From Lachnospiraceae bacterium (GTDB taxonomy: Bacteria; Bacillota; Clostridia; Lachnospirales; Lachnospiraceae), in assembly GCA_021153325.1 (NCBI GenBank), contig JAGKTQ010000005.1, forward strand, positions 23,350 to 87,349: DNA of 64,000 nucleotides, read 5' to 3'. Numbering within the stretch: the stretch's first letter is position 1; each line of letters starts with the position of its first letter. Below the pieces are notes generated by a model, which did not search any database, was not told the DNA's origin, and saw only the letters and a list, made by a program, of their open reading frames with translations. Below are positions 18,686 to 27,484 of the stretch, one piece after another. Both the position numbers and the translations under genes were made by a program.

Positions 18686-20644
18686 TTATTCTAAATATTG
18701 ATTCATAAATTCCTCTTCTGAAACGATTGGAACATTTAATTCTTTTGCTTTTTTATTTTTTCCTGATGTAGAAGTAATGTCATTATTGATAAGACAGACT
18801 GTCTTTCCTGTAACACTTCCGGTCACTTTTCCGCCTCTCTTTTCAATTTCTTCTTTTAAAGCATCCCGATTCGGAAAATGATTTAAGCTTCCTGTAATAA
18901 CAAAAGCTTTCCCTGCAAGGTTCTGCTCTCCTTCTTCTTTTACCTCTTCTAAATATAGTTCCTTAAGCAAAGCATCCAACTGCTCATTATTGGTTGTATC
19001 TTGAAAATACTCATAAAAGGCAGTAGCAATAATTTCACCAACACCATCGATCTGGCTTAATTCTTCCACATCGGCATGCCGCATTTTTTCCAGATCAAAG
19101 TGAAAATATTTGCAAAGCATCTTCGCATTCGCTACTCCGATATTCGCAATACCGAGTCCATAAAGAAGTCTCGGCAATGTAGTATTTCTTGCCTTTTCTA
19201 TGCTGTCAGAAAGGTTTTTGTAAGACTTTTCTCCAAATCCTTCCATCCGAACAATTTCATCCTTAAAACGCTCCAGATGAAATAAATCTGCATATTTATG
19301 AATATAACCCTTTGCAATAAATTTTTCGAGTGTAGCTTCAGAAAGTCCATCCATATTTAAGGCATCTCTGCTCACGAACAACGTAAAAGCTTTTATTTTC
19401 TTTACTTCGCATTGCGGATTTATGCAATAAAGCATTTTCGCATCCCCGATCTGTTTTATCTGCGTATTTCCGCCGCAAACCGGACATTGCTCTGGTATTT
19501 CTACAGAATCACTCTGGGTCAGATTTTCCGCAATTTGCGGAATGATCATATTGGCTTTATAAACCGTGATCCTGTCCCCAATTCCCAGCTTCAATCCTTT
19601 TAAAATACTGATATTGTGCACGCTGGCACGGCTTACGGTCGTTCCTTCCAGCTCAATCGGTTCAAAAATAGCGACCGGATTGATCAGACCCGTCCTGCTT
19701 GGACTCCATTCAATTTCTTTTAAAGTCGTTTCCCTTATTTCATCCGCCCATTTAAACGCAATGGAATGGCGTGGGAATTTTGCCGTTCTGCCAAGACTCT
19801 GTCCATATGCAATATCCTCATAAGTTAAAACCAGTCCATCCGAAGGAATATCATAAGTTTCTATTGCCTTTGCAAAATAATCAATCGCTTCTAAAATAGT
19901 ATCCTTGTTCACTTCTTTATATTCTACTACATCAAAGCCCATCTCAGCCAAAAAATCAAACTGTTTTTTCTTCGAATTTTCAAAATCCATGCCCTGTGCA
20001 GACACCAGATTGAATGCATAGAACCGCACATTACGTTTTGCAGTTATCTCACTATTCAATTGTCTGACTGAACCACTGCATAAATTTCTCGGATTTTTAT
20101 ACTTTGCTTCTTCCTCTACAATTTCTGCATTGATCTTTTCAAAATCAGAATAAGTAATAACCGCTTCTCCACGTAAGACTAAATCTCCTTCAAAAGGAAT
20201 CGACATAGGAATATTTTTAAATACTCTGGCATTGTTTGTAATGACTTCTCCAACTTCTCCATTACCTCTGGTAACTGCTTTTGCAAGTTTTCCTTCATGA
20301 TAGGAAAGTACGATCGTCAATCCGTCCAGTTTCCAGCTGAGCAATGCTGACTTTTCCTGCACCCAGTCCCGCAATTCCTCTCTACTCTTTGTCTTTCCAA
20401 GAGAAAGCATGGGTTGTTCATGGCGTTCCTTCGGAAGCTCATCTACGGCTTCATATCCAACCTTTACGGTCGGGCTATTCGCCAATACCACTCCTGTTTC
20501 CTGCTCTAACTGTTCTAATTCATCATACAATTTATCGTATTCATAATTGCTCATGATTTCCGTGTCTTTTGCATAATAGCTTTCCGCTGCACGGTTCAAA
20601 AGTTCTACAAGCTCTTTGATTCTGTCTGCACTTTCTTGTCTCAC
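18686..20644 (-). CDS. ligA: NAD-dependent DNA ligase LigA
   Basis: Seals nicks in replication and repair using NAD. The protein is about 652 residues. The frame extends to a GTG at 20653 that overlaps the GGAG box. The GTG at 20644 is 8 bases from GGAG and is the preferred start. The N-terminal Ia domain (NYEYDKLYDELEQLE) binds NMN, and the catalytic Lys is in SWKLDGLTI. Then come the OB fold, the zinc finger CPVCGG...CINPQCEVKK, HhH repeats (GLGIANIGVANAKML, IDGVGEIIATAF) and a C-terminal BRCT domain (AFVITGSLNHFPNRD). All domains are present. Confidence 0.96.
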   Translation of the reverse strand: MRQESADRIKELVELLNRAAESYYAKDTEIMSNYEYDKLYDELEQLEQETGVVLANSPTVKVGYEAVDELPKERHEQPMLSLGKTKSREELRDWVQEKSALLSWKLDGLTIVLSYHEGKLAKAVTRGNGEVGEVITNNARVFKNIPMSIPFEGDLVLRGEAVITYSDFEKINAEIVEEEAKYKNPRNLCSGSVRQLNSEITAKRNVRFYAFNLVSAQGMDFENSKKKQFDFLAEMGFDVVEYKEVNKDTILEAIDYFAKAIETYDIPSDGLVLTYEDIAYGQSLGRTAKFPRHSIAFKWADEIRETTLKEIEWSPSRTGLINPVAIFEPIELEGTTVSRASVHNISILKGLKLGIGDRITVYKANMIIPQIAENLTQSDSVEIPEQCPVCGGNTQIKQIGDAKMLYCINPQCEVKKIKAFTLFVSRDALNMDGLSEATLEKFIAKGYIHKYADLFHLERFKDEIVRMEGFGEKSYKNLSDSIEKARNTTLPRLLYGLGIANIGVANAKMLCKYFHFDLEKMRHADVEELSQIDGVGEIIATAFYEYFQDTTNNEQLDALLKELYLEEVKEEGEQNLAGKAFVITGSLNHFPNRDALKEEIEKRGGKVTGSVTGKTVCLINNDITSTSGKNKKAKELNVPIVSEEEFMNQYLE

Positions 20645-20676
20645 ACTGCACACTCCATTATTTTATATAAAATCTT

Positions 20677-21402
20677 TTAGTCTATATTCATACCAACACT
20701 TTTGTACAAAGTTTCCATTTCTTCTACAGTAAGCTCCCGGTACTGTCCCGGTTTTAATGTTTCTAAACGGATATTCATAATGCGAATCCGTTTTAAACTT
20801 TGTACTTCATATCCAAAAGTCTGACACATTCGTCGTATCTGTCGATTCAATCCCTGTGTCAAAATAATACGAAAGGTATACTTTCCTAACTTCTCTACTT
20901 CGCAGGGACGAGTCTTTTTTTCTAACTCCTTCAACCAGACACCTTTTTCCAAGCCTGCTTTGAACTCTTCCGTTATTTCCTTATTGACCTTGACTACATA
21001 TTCTTTTTCATGACGATTTGCCCCCCGCATCATATGATCGATCAAATCCCCATCATTCGTCATGATCATAAGTCCTTCCGAATCTTTATCCAGTCTGCCT
21101 GCATAAGTAACGCGTACCGGATAATTGAAAGAATCCGTAATTTTTTTCTCCGCATGTTTATCTTTTTCTGTACATGTCACGCCTACCGGCTTATAATAAG
21201 CCAATATTTTTTTATCATTCGGAGCATGCAGCATTTTCCCGTTTAAAGCAATCCTTTCTTTGCCAGTCACTCTAAGCCCCATTGCTGCTGTCTTGCCATT
21301 CACGGTAACTCTGCCTTCTTCAATGAGTTTGTCCGCTTCTCTTCTGGAGCAGATACCACATTCTGCCAAATATTTATTTAAACGTATTCCTGTCTCTGCC
21401 AT
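20677..21402 (-). CDS. Pseudouridine synthase, RsuA/RluB/RluF family
   Basis: Modifies uridine in rRNA. The 241-residue protein has an N-terminal S4 RNA-binding domain (RLNKYLAECGICSRREADKL). The catalytic domain has the active Asp in YAGRLDKDSEGLMIMTNDG, and GLNRQIRRMC. It most resembles RluF-type enzymes, which act on 23S rRNA near position 2604, but subfamily assignment by eye is uncertain. The chosen ATG has AGGAG five bases upstream; the open frame begins at 21420, next to the aldose epimerase stop. It is second in an operon running epimerase, pseudouridine synthase, ligA, metA, kinase. Confidence 0.9.
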   Translation of the reverse strand: MAETGIRLNKYLAECGICSRREADKLIEEGRVTVNGKTAAMGLRVTGKERIALNGKMLHAPNDKKILAYYKPVGVTCTEKDKHAEKKITDSFNYPVRVTYAGRLDKDSEGLMIMTNDGDLIDHMMRGANRHEKEYVVKVNKEITEEFKAGLEKGVWLKELEKKTRPCEVEKLGKYTFRIILTQGLNRQIRRMCQTFGYEVQSLKRIRIMNIRLETLKPGQYRELTVEEMETLYKSVGMNID

Positions 21403-21422
21403 ATCTTCTCCTGCTGCCATTC

Positions 21423-22304
21423 TTATTTTTCGTTCACTTCGATCACATAAGATGCTTCAAAGCTCTCCTGTCCCTTTAACGTATTTCCCCATTCCCGTTC
21501 AGACAGTTCTCCTGAAAAACCATTTCTGTCGCCTCTTCCATACCACGGTTCAATACATATAAACGGTGCATGCTTCTTTTCCGGTGACCATACACCAAAA
21601 AGCGGAACATCAAATCTTACAGTCAAATAGGGGGTCTTATCCGGCATACACAATGCAACCTTATGCACCTGATCATGCTCTATGATAAGAGCGCCTTCAT
21701 CAAACAAATTTTCCGTCACCCTTAAATAACCATCGTCCAACGGATATTCTATCGTACCATTTCCAACCATTCCATTTTCAAAAGTAGTACTTTTCAAAAT
21801 CTTATCTGTATCAAACCAAATAAAATAGTCGGTCTGTTTCGTATTTTCTGCAATAGGGCACAAAAACGCCGGATGTCCACCAATGGAAAAATGCATATCC
21901 TCATTTCCAAGATTTGTAACTTTCCACAATACGCGCACTGCCATCTTTTCTAATTGATATCCAAGCTCCAAGGAAAAATCAAAAGGATAGTTCTCTTTTG
22001 TTTTCTCATCCGCTTCCAGTCGCATCCATATCGTATCTTCGTTCTGCATGCTCAGCGTAAATTCCCTGTCCCTGGCAAATCCATGCTGACTCATTTCATA
22101 TTCTTTGCCGTTCCATCTATATGTTTTGTTATTTAAACTTCCCACAATAGGAAACAGAACAGGTGAGGTTCTTCCCCAAAACCGCTTATCCGCACACCAC
22201 ATATATTCTCTGCGGTCACTTTTTCTTTGCAGGGATTTTATCTCAGCTCCGGTCGAATCCACTTCCAGCCTGATCCATTCATTTTCCAAAATATATCTGC
22301 TCAT
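21423..22304 (-). CDS. Aldose 1-epimerase family protein (LacX/YihR-like)
   Basis: Galactose mutarotase-like beta-sandwich protein of 293 residues. Conserved family segments are AEIKSLQRKSD, FWGRTSPVLFPIVGSL, MSQHGFARDREF and the C-terminal FICIEPWYGRGD. The catalytic His/Glu candidates are in HFSIGGHPAF and the IEPW segment. Family members interconvert alpha and beta forms of aldoses or bind phosphorylated sugars; the actual sugar is not predictable. It is first in its transcription unit, with AAGGGGG as ribosome binding site and an extended -10 promoter upstream. Confidence 0.88.
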   Translation of the reverse strand: MSRYILENEWIRLEVDSTGAEIKSLQRKSDRREYMWCADKRFWGRTSPVLFPIVGSLNNKTYRWNGKEYEMSQHGFARDREFTLSMQNEDTIWMRLEADEKTKENYPFDFSLELGYQLEKMAVRVLWKVTNLGNEDMHFSIGGHPAFLCPIAENTKQTDYFIWFDTDKILKSTTFENGMVGNGTIEYPLDDGYLRVTENLFDEGALIIEHDQVHKVALCMPDKTPYLTVRFDVPLFGVWSPEKKHAPFICIEPWYGRGDRNGFSGELSEREWGNTLKGQESFEASYVIEVNEK

Positions 22305-22338
22305 CCGTTCCCCCTTAAAACCATCACACTTATCATAA

Positions 22339-22347
22339 ATAATAGCA
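22339..22347 (-). promoter_or_regulatory. Extended -10 promoter of the epimerase-ligA-metA unit
   Basis: On the minus strand TGC immediately precedes TATTAT (22339-22344), an extended -10 element, about 35 bases before the ATG of the aldose epimerase-like gene. The -35 region is T-rich with no clear consensus. Confidence 0.6.
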
Positions 22348-22499
22348 CATTTTCCACTATAAAAAAAGGAAAACCTACCGTTTTTTATATTCTGCTTTCA
22401 TAATTTTTTTCATCCAAATTAATGATTTCTTTCCAAACTTTAGAAATCCCTAATATTTTCTTGACAATTTGAACACATTTCTTTTTTATACTAATATCA

Positions 22500-22652
22500 T
22501 CAAATCAAATGAAGTTGGCTTGAGTCCGAGCAGCTTGCCGCATTTGGGTCCGCTTCGACAAACAACACCCATCGGGATATTTCCCCGGTGTTTAACATAT
22601 ACATATATCTATCTCTCCTCCGAAGAACCTGTTTTTCAGGTTCTTCTTTTTT
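22500..22652 (+). ncRNA. Candidate small RNA with strong terminator and a CUCUCCUCC segment
   Basis: Upstream are TTGACA (22461-22466) and TATACT (22487-22492), although the 20-base spacer is long. The alternative pairing TTGAAC/TAATAT has a 17-base spacer. The region folds locally: GTCCGAGC against GCTTCGAC (22524-22559, one mismatch), and AACAC-CGGG against CCCG-GTGTT (22564-22592). An unpaired tract TATCTATCTCTCCTCC then leads into a perfect 10-bp terminator, GAAGAACCTG/CAGGTTCTTC (22622-22646), with TTTTTT. The CUCUCCUCC tract is complementary to Shine-Dalgarno sequences, a common small-RNA seed. I could not match it to 6S, SRP, tmRNA or a known riboswitch. A competing minus-strand reading is given in the findings. 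Confidence 0.6.
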
Positions 22653-22655
22653 GTC

Positions 22656-23774
22656 CTACTCTTCTGCCCTTCTATGATAGCTTCCACCCATCTGCGCCAC
22701 CATGCCCCGCAAGCACAATTTTAAAAGTACACTCATCAACTGCTGTACTGTAATTTTTTCCTTTCCGTATTCCTCCCATATTTTTTCTATGTTTTTTGGC
22801 ATAAAATCTAATATCTCATAAATTTTTCTTTCTTCCTCTGTATCGAAGAACAATTTCCTTGTTTTTTCTTCTTTTGTTTTTCTATTCTCCACACCGAGCA
22901 AATGAAAAATATCTTCCATTGAAGTCAGCACACCTGCCCCCTGTTTGATCAAACGATTACAACCACTGCTCAATGCATCCGTTATGCGTCCCGGCAATAC
23001 TAAAACTTCCTTCCCCTGTTCCAGTGCCATGTCCACTGTGATCAATGTTCCGCTCTTTTCCTTGGCTTCAACCACTACCAGTACATCCCCAAGTCCACTG
23101 ATGATCCGGTTTCTTGGTGGAAAATATGCAGCAAGCGGCTTTGTTCCCGGCGGATACTCTGACAAAATTCCCCCATTTTTTTCTAATCTTTCATACAATC
23201 TCCTGTTTTCTTTCGGATAACATATATCCACTCCGCATCCCAATACTGCAAGACTGCTTCCACCAGCATCCAGTGTTGCTTCCTGACTGATTCCATCTAT
23301 TCCTCTTGCCATTCCGCTGATTGTCAAAATACCATTTTCTCCCATACATTTTCCAATGGCTTTTGCTGCAAATCTTCCATATTCCGAACACTGCCTTGCA
23401 CCTACTACTGCTACTGTTTGCAGATTTCGTTCCAGTAGTCTGCCTTTCCAATAGAGCGCCCATGGTGGATCTGGGATATTACTTAATTTTTCAGGATAAA
23501 AGGGATGAAAAAAGGGCAGAAAATATATGTTTTGCTTCTTTAGTTTTTCCCATTCTCCCTGCACATTCCAGTTTTCTCTACTCCTTTCCAAAGTCTCTAT
23601 TTGCTTGGGATTTAGAACCTCCTTCATTCTGTCTGTTTCGCACTCATAAATCTGTTTTGGCATACCGATCTTTTCTGTTAACATCCACAATTTCCTGCCA
23701 GACAAAGGCCATATTGCATGCAGCCAATACGCATAGGGAAGTTGTTCTTTGATCTGTTTTTCTTCCAATGTCAT
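22656..23774 (-). CDS. dprA: DNA processing protein DprA
   Basis: Loads RecA onto incoming single-stranded DNA during transformation. It has 372 residues from the ATG with AAAGGAGAG upstream; the frame is open to 23858 but would then overlap comM. The Rossmann-like core has VAVVGARQCSEYGRFAA, SGMARGIDGISQEATLDAGG and VLGCGVDICYPKENRRLYE, then FPPRNRIISGLGD and SGTLITVDMALEQGKEV. A C-terminal winged-helix-like segment (about 310-370) follows. It starts 19 bases after the comM stop, as in many Firmicutes where comM/yifB and dprA are neighbours. No terminator of its own is seen; the small-RNA terminator faces it. Confidence 0.95.
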   Translation of the reverse strand: MTLEEKQIKEQLPYAYWLHAIWPLSGRKLWMLTEKIGMPKQIYECETDRMKEVLNPKQIETLERSRENWNVQGEWEKLKKQNIYFLPFFHPFYPEKLSNIPDPPWALYWKGRLLERNLQTVAVVGARQCSEYGRFAAKAIGKCMGENGILTISGMARGIDGISQEATLDAGGSSLAVLGCGVDICYPKENRRLYERLEKNGGILSEYPPGTKPLAAYFPPRNRIISGLGDVLVVVEAKEKSGTLITVDMALEQGKEVLVLPGRITDALSSGCNRLIKQGAGVLTSMEDIFHLLGVENRKTKEEKTRKLFFDTEEERKIYEILDFMPKNIEKIWEEYGKEKITVQQLMSVLLKLCLRGMVAQMGGSYHRRAEE

Positions 23775-23793
23775 CTCTCCTTTTTGTAAACTT

Positions 23794-25338
23794 CTATTTC
23801 CGAAAATATTTATTATCTGCACTCCGATAGCAGACCGCCTCCGTAAGATGCATTTCACTTATTTTCTCTTTTCCCTCTAAATCCGCGATCGTTCTTGCAA
23901 CCTTTAAAATCCTATGGTATGCTCTGGCACTTAGCTTCATTGCTTCAAATATACGTTCCATCCACTTTTGTTCTTTTGTACCGAGTTCACAATAGCGACG
24001 TATTTCTCCAGCTGTCAAATCGGAATTGAACCGGATTTTTGTTCCTCTATAGCGTTGTTTTTGTAGTTCTCTTGCTGCCATTACCCGTGCCCGGATATCC
24101 GCACTGGTCTCCTTTTTACCGGTGGAATGTATCAATTCATTGTAAGTTAATTTGGGTGTTTCCACACAAATATCAATCCGGTCCAAAATAGGTCCGGAGA
24201 TATGACTTAGATAACGCTGCACTGCAAAAGAGGTACAACTGCATTTGCTTAAATCCGGATAGTTTCCACAAGGACAGGGATTCATAGCTCCTACGAACAT
24301 GCAATCCGCCGGATATACAAACGAACCACTGTTTCTCGCAATATGTATCTGCTTTTCTTCCAACGGCTGTCTTAAAATATCAATTATAGCGCGTGGAAAT
24401 TCCGGCAGTTCATCCAAAAACAAAACACCCCTGTGTGCCAGACTTATCACACCCGGCTTAGGTATTCTGCCTCCTCCCGCAAGAGCCTGCATAGAAATCG
24501 TATGATGGGGATTTAAGAAAGGACGTTTGGCAATGTAAGGCATCTTACCGTCAAGCATACCTGCCACACTATATATGGTGGATACTTCCATACTCTCTTC
24601 TTCCGTAAGCGGCGGAAGTATTGTAGGAATCCTTTTTGCTAACATTGTCTTCCCAGCTCCCGGTGGACCGATAAAAAGCAAATGATGAAATCCCGCTGCT
24701 GCCACCTCTACTGCACGTTTTACTGCCTCCTGTCCATTGATATCGGAAAAATCCTCTTCGAAATCATTTTCCTTTGCCAGAGCCGACAATATCCCACACC
24801 CTTTTGCTGCTTTAAGCTGCAAATTCTCTTTATGCCGCAACACTTCCAAAAGCTCCGTTATATGCGATGATCCAACTACCAAAATATCAGAAATGACTGC
24901 TGCCTCTTCTTCATTTTCCTTTGGCACTATGCAACACTTCAGCCCTTCTTCCTTGGCTTTTCGTACAATGGGCAAAATTCCTCTCACCTTTTTAATCTCA
25001 CCGGACAGCCCCATTTCCCCTATGAGCAGCAAATTTTCTGTACAATCTGCCGGGATAATACCAAGCGACTTTAATATCCCTACTGCAATGGGCAGATCAA
25101 ATGCGGTGCCCTCTTTTCGCATATCCGCTGGGGAGAGATTGACCGTAATATGTAGTGGTGGCAGCTTTACCCCGGCATTTTTCAATGCAACGCTCACTCT
25201 TTCTTTTGCCTCTTTTACTTCACTTCCAAGGTAACCGACCATCTGAAAACTTGGAAGTCCTTGTGCAGTATCCACTTCTACCTGAACTAAAAAGCTATGA
25301 ATACCACAGACCATTCCTGTTGTAACTGTACTGAACAA
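23794..25338 (-). CDS. comM: YifB/ComM family Mg-chelatase-like ATPase
   Basis: AAA+ protein of 514 residues; ComM is a branch-migration helicase aiding recombination of transforming DNA. The start is a TTG with AAAGGAG five bases upstream; the frame is open to an ATG at 25365 that lacks a site. The N-terminal Lon-like fold (FSTVTTGMVCGIHSFLVQVE, GLPSFQMVGYLGSEVKEAKE) precedes the ATPase domain with Walker A GPPGAGKTM, Walker B GVLFLDELPEF, and FVGAMNPCPCG. The C-terminal helical domain has SARAYHRILKVARTIADL. It is co-directional with dprA downstream. Confidence 0.94.
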   Translation of the reverse strand: MFSTVTTGMVCGIHSFLVQVEVDTAQGLPSFQMVGYLGSEVKEAKERVSVALKNAGVKLPPLHITVNLSPADMRKEGTAFDLPIAVGILKSLGIIPADCTENLLLIGEMGLSGEIKKVRGILPIVRKAKEEGLKCCIVPKENEEEAAVISDILVVGSSHITELLEVLRHKENLQLKAAKGCGILSALAKENDFEEDFSDINGQEAVKRAVEVAAAGFHHLLFIGPPGAGKTMLAKRIPTILPPLTEEESMEVSTIYSVAGMLDGKMPYIAKRPFLNPHHTISMQALAGGGRIPKPGVISLAHRGVLFLDELPEFPRAIIDILRQPLEEKQIHIARNSGSFVYPADCMFVGAMNPCPCGNYPDLSKCSCTSFAVQRYLSHISGPILDRIDICVETPKLTYNELIHSTGKKETSADIRARVMAARELQKQRYRGTKIRFNSDLTAGEIRRYCELGTKEQKWMERIFEAMKLSARAYHRILKVARTIADLEGKEKISEMHLTEAVCYRSADNKYFRK

Positions 25339-25365
25339 AAAAACTCCTTTCCGCCCTAATGGCAA

Positions 25366-25521
25366 ATAAAATAAATTGGGATTTTTTAATGAAGATCAAA
25401 ATTCTTTATAGAACTGAAATTGTACTATAGCGAGAATGCTATAGCTTACTCCTTGAATCGGAGAGATAAACATAGTGTATCATAGATCAAACCAATAATA
25501 CAATACAAAAATAAAGAGAAA
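25366..25521. other. Gap upstream of comM
   Basis: About 155 AT-rich bases between comM and the pilT terminator. The palindrome GCTATAGC (25438-25445) has a near copy, CTATAGCG, beginning about 14 bases to its left. The minus strand has TATAGTACAAT, a plausible -10 for comM-dprA, with no clear -35. Nothing else is seen. Confidence 0.35.
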
Positions 25522-25550
25522 GGCATTGAAACACCACCGGTTTCAATGCC
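25522..25550. terminator. Terminator downstream of pilT
   Basis: A perfect 11-bp inverted repeat, GGCATTGAAAC/GTTTCAATGCC, has a 7-base loop. The minus side is followed by TTTCTCTTTATTTTT and the plus side by TGTTTTTTT. It lies 7 bases past the pilT stop and should end the sigK/pilT-side transcripts. Confidence 0.88.
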
Positions 25551-25557
25551 TGTTTTT

Positions 25558-26613
25558 TTATATAAGTCTTGTTTCCATAACGTCCGGATCTTGTGCAAAC
25601 TGAATCGCCATCTGTTTGCTGATCTTTCCATCCATATACAACTGTCTGATAGCCTCATCCATTGTGATCATGCCCATTTTTCGATTTGTCTGCATTACAG
25701 CTGCCATCTGATGTGATTTCCCTTCTCGGATCAGATTCCGGATGGCATGGTTGGCATGCATTACTTCAAAAGCTGCCACTCGTCCGTTTCCATCCGCAGT
25801 TGGAATCAGCTGTTGGGATACGACTGCCTCTAATACATTGGCAAGCTGTACACGGATTTGCTGCTGCTGGTGTGGCGGGAATACATCAATTACTCTGTCT
25901 ACAGTACTTACCGCACCGATCGTATGCAAGGTAGATAATACGAGATGTCCTGTCTCTGCTGCTGTGATTGCTACGCTGATCGTTTCAAAATCTCTCATTT
26001 CTCCGACTAGAATGACATCCGGGTCTTCTCGCAGGGCAGCACGCAGGGCACTTGCATAAGTATCGGAATCCAGTCCGATTTCTCTCTGGTTGACCATGGA
26101 CATTTTATGCTGGTGGAGATACTCTATCGGGTCTTCCAATGTAATTACATGTGCATCTCTGTTATTATTGATCTTGTCAATAATGGATGCCAGTGTTGTA
26201 GATTTACCACTTCCTGTCGGACCTGTCACAAGAACGAGTCCTCTTTTCCGCTGATACAGATCAATGACCGAATCCGGTACCCCAAGTTCCTTGGCACTTT
26301 TTACATTGGTCTCTACAAGACGAAGTGCTAATGCCACAGATCCACGCTGCTTATAAGCATTGACACGGAAACGTCCAAGTTCCGGAATAGAAAAAGACAT
26401 ATCATATTCTCCTTTTTCCTCAAACTTTTCCCTCTGTGTCTCAGTCATGATATTCAAAAGAATTTCCAAAGTATCTGCAGGCATCAGACGAGGATAATCC
26501 ATAGTGATCAGATTTCCATTCACTCTCATTTTAGGTGGGATTCCTACGGTAATATGCACATCGGATGCTCCTGCTTCTTTTGCTTTTCTCATAATTTCTT
26601 TGATTTCTGGCAT
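25558..26613 (-). CDS. pilT: PilT-family type IV pilus retraction ATPase (orphan)
   Basis: Hexameric ATPase of 351 residues that depolymerises type IV pili. The N-terminal PAS-like region has ASDVHITVGIPPKMRVNG. The catalytic core has Walker A GPTGSGKST, the Asp box EDPIEYLHQ, Walker B DPDVILVGEMRD and the His box GHLVLSTLHT. The PilT-specific AIRNLIREGK comes near the C-terminus. No pilin, PilB, PilC or prepilin peptidase gene is in the window, so the pilus machinery must be elsewhere. It lies between sigK upstream and comM-dprA downstream. A role in DNA uptake or twitching is inferred. Confidence 0.93.
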   Translation of the reverse strand: MPEIKEIMRKAKEAGASDVHITVGIPPKMRVNGNLITMDYPRLMPADTLEILLNIMTETQREKFEEKGEYDMSFSIPELGRFRVNAYKQRGSVALALRLVETNVKSAKELGVPDSVIDLYQRKRGLVLVTGPTGSGKSTTLASIIDKINNNRDAHVITLEDPIEYLHQHKMSMVNQREIGLDSDTYASALRAALREDPDVILVGEMRDFETISVAITAAETGHLVLSTLHTIGAVSTVDRVIDVFPPHQQQQIRVQLANVLEAVVSQQLIPTADGNGRVAAFEVMHANHAIRNLIREGKSHQMAAVMQTNRKMGMITMDEAIRQLYMDGKISKQMAIQFAQDPDVMETRLI

Positions 26614-26691
26614 TTTTTCCTCTTTTCCAAACCATTTGACTGGTCTATTGTATTTTTTGATTTCTCGTTTGTTTTCCCCTCATAATATATG

Positions 26692-27324
26692 TTAAGAAAA
26701 TTGCTCTCTTAATTTCAGCAATGCGCGTTTTTCGATCCTTGACACATAACTGCGGGAAATTCCAAGCATCTGCCCGATTTCTCTCTGTGTGATCTCTTCT
26801 CCCGTGAGCAATCCATATCGCATTTTTATGATTTCTTTTTCTCTTTCATCCAAGACCTTTTCTACTAATTCTGCTAATTTTTTAATATTGTCGCTCAACT
26901 CGATCCGGTCTACTACTTCTTCCTGTTCCTGTTCAATAATATCGAGCAAATTGATCTCATTGCCCTCTTTGTCAGTACCTATCGGTTCATACAATGACAC
27001 TTCTCTGGATGTTTTTTTCTTACTCCGAAGAAGCATCAACAATTCATTATCTATACATCTTGCCGCATAGGTAGCAAGGCGACTTCCTTTGCTTACATCA
27101 AAAGAACCAACCGCTTTTATCAGCCCAATCGTTCCGATGGATATTAAATCCTCTATATCTTCATCCACATTCTGGTACTTTTTGGCTATGTGGGCCACAA
27201 GCCTGAGATTTCTCTCAATTAAAATCTCCTTTGCTTCCGAAACAGCCTTGCCGTCTCCCTCTTTAAGCACCTGAATATAACTTGCCTCTTCTTCAGAGGA
27301 TAATGGTCTTTGAAAGGTTTTCAC
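26692..27324 (-). CDS. sigK: Sporulation sigma factor SigK (mother-cell, no pro-sequence)
   Basis: Late mother-cell sigma factor, 210 residues. It matches SigK closely: [57 protein letters not shown], and the region 4 helix-turn-helix [20 protein letters not shown]. The start is a GTG; an in-frame TGA three codons upstream rules out a longer form. The N-terminus therefore begins right at the mature region and lacks the roughly 20-residue inhibitory pro-sequence of B. subtilis. The gene is uninterrupted, with no skin-like element. A sigma-E-like promoter is at 27356-27384. Confidence 0.92.
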   Translation of the reverse strand: MKTFQRPLSSEEEASYIQVLKEGDGKAVSEAKEILIERNLRLVAHIAKKYQNVDEDIEDLISIGTIGLIKAVGSFDVSKGSRLATYAARCIDNELLMLLRSKKKTSREVSLYEPIGTDKEGNEINLLDIIEQEQEEVVDRIELSDNIKKLAELVEKVLDEREKEIIKMRYGLLTGEEITQREIGQMLGISRSYVSRIEKRALLKLREQFS

Positions 27325-27355
27325 GTAATTTCAGCCCCCAAAGTCAATTTGTTAT

Positions 27356-27384
27356 ATTCTATGTTTTTAAAGAGATATAAGTGC
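27356..27384 (-). promoter_or_regulatory. Sigma-E-like promoter of sigK
   Basis: On the minus strand the -10-like CATAGAAT (27356-27363) is 7 of 8 to the sigma-E/K consensus CATACAAT. A weaker -35-like GCACTTA (27378-27384) is separated by 14 bases. It sits about 30 bases before the sigK start, where sigma-E control is expected from sporulation biology. Match by eye only. Confidence 0.5.
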
Positions 27385-27484
27385 CTTTCCTACATCTTCC
27401 TATGGTTGTATTATTTTCCCTTTCGCCTTTGGAACAGGCTATTTTTATTATACAAAAACTCTATTAAAATGGCAATGTTTTCCC

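Noticed and set aside
17765..22304. SAM or T-box riboswitch controlling metA
   Set aside because: metA starts 15 bases after the ligA stop, and no riboswitch-like leader is present there or before the epimerase gene.
22500..22652. 6S RNA, SRP RNA or tmRNA
   Set aside because: The conserved SRP GGAAG/AGCAG loop, the 6S long hairpin with central bubble, and the tmRNA tRNA-like ends are all absent.
25424..25445. GCTATAGC palindrome pair upstream of comM as an operator
   Set aside because: Short, AT-rich and imperfectly repeated; chance occurrence is likely.
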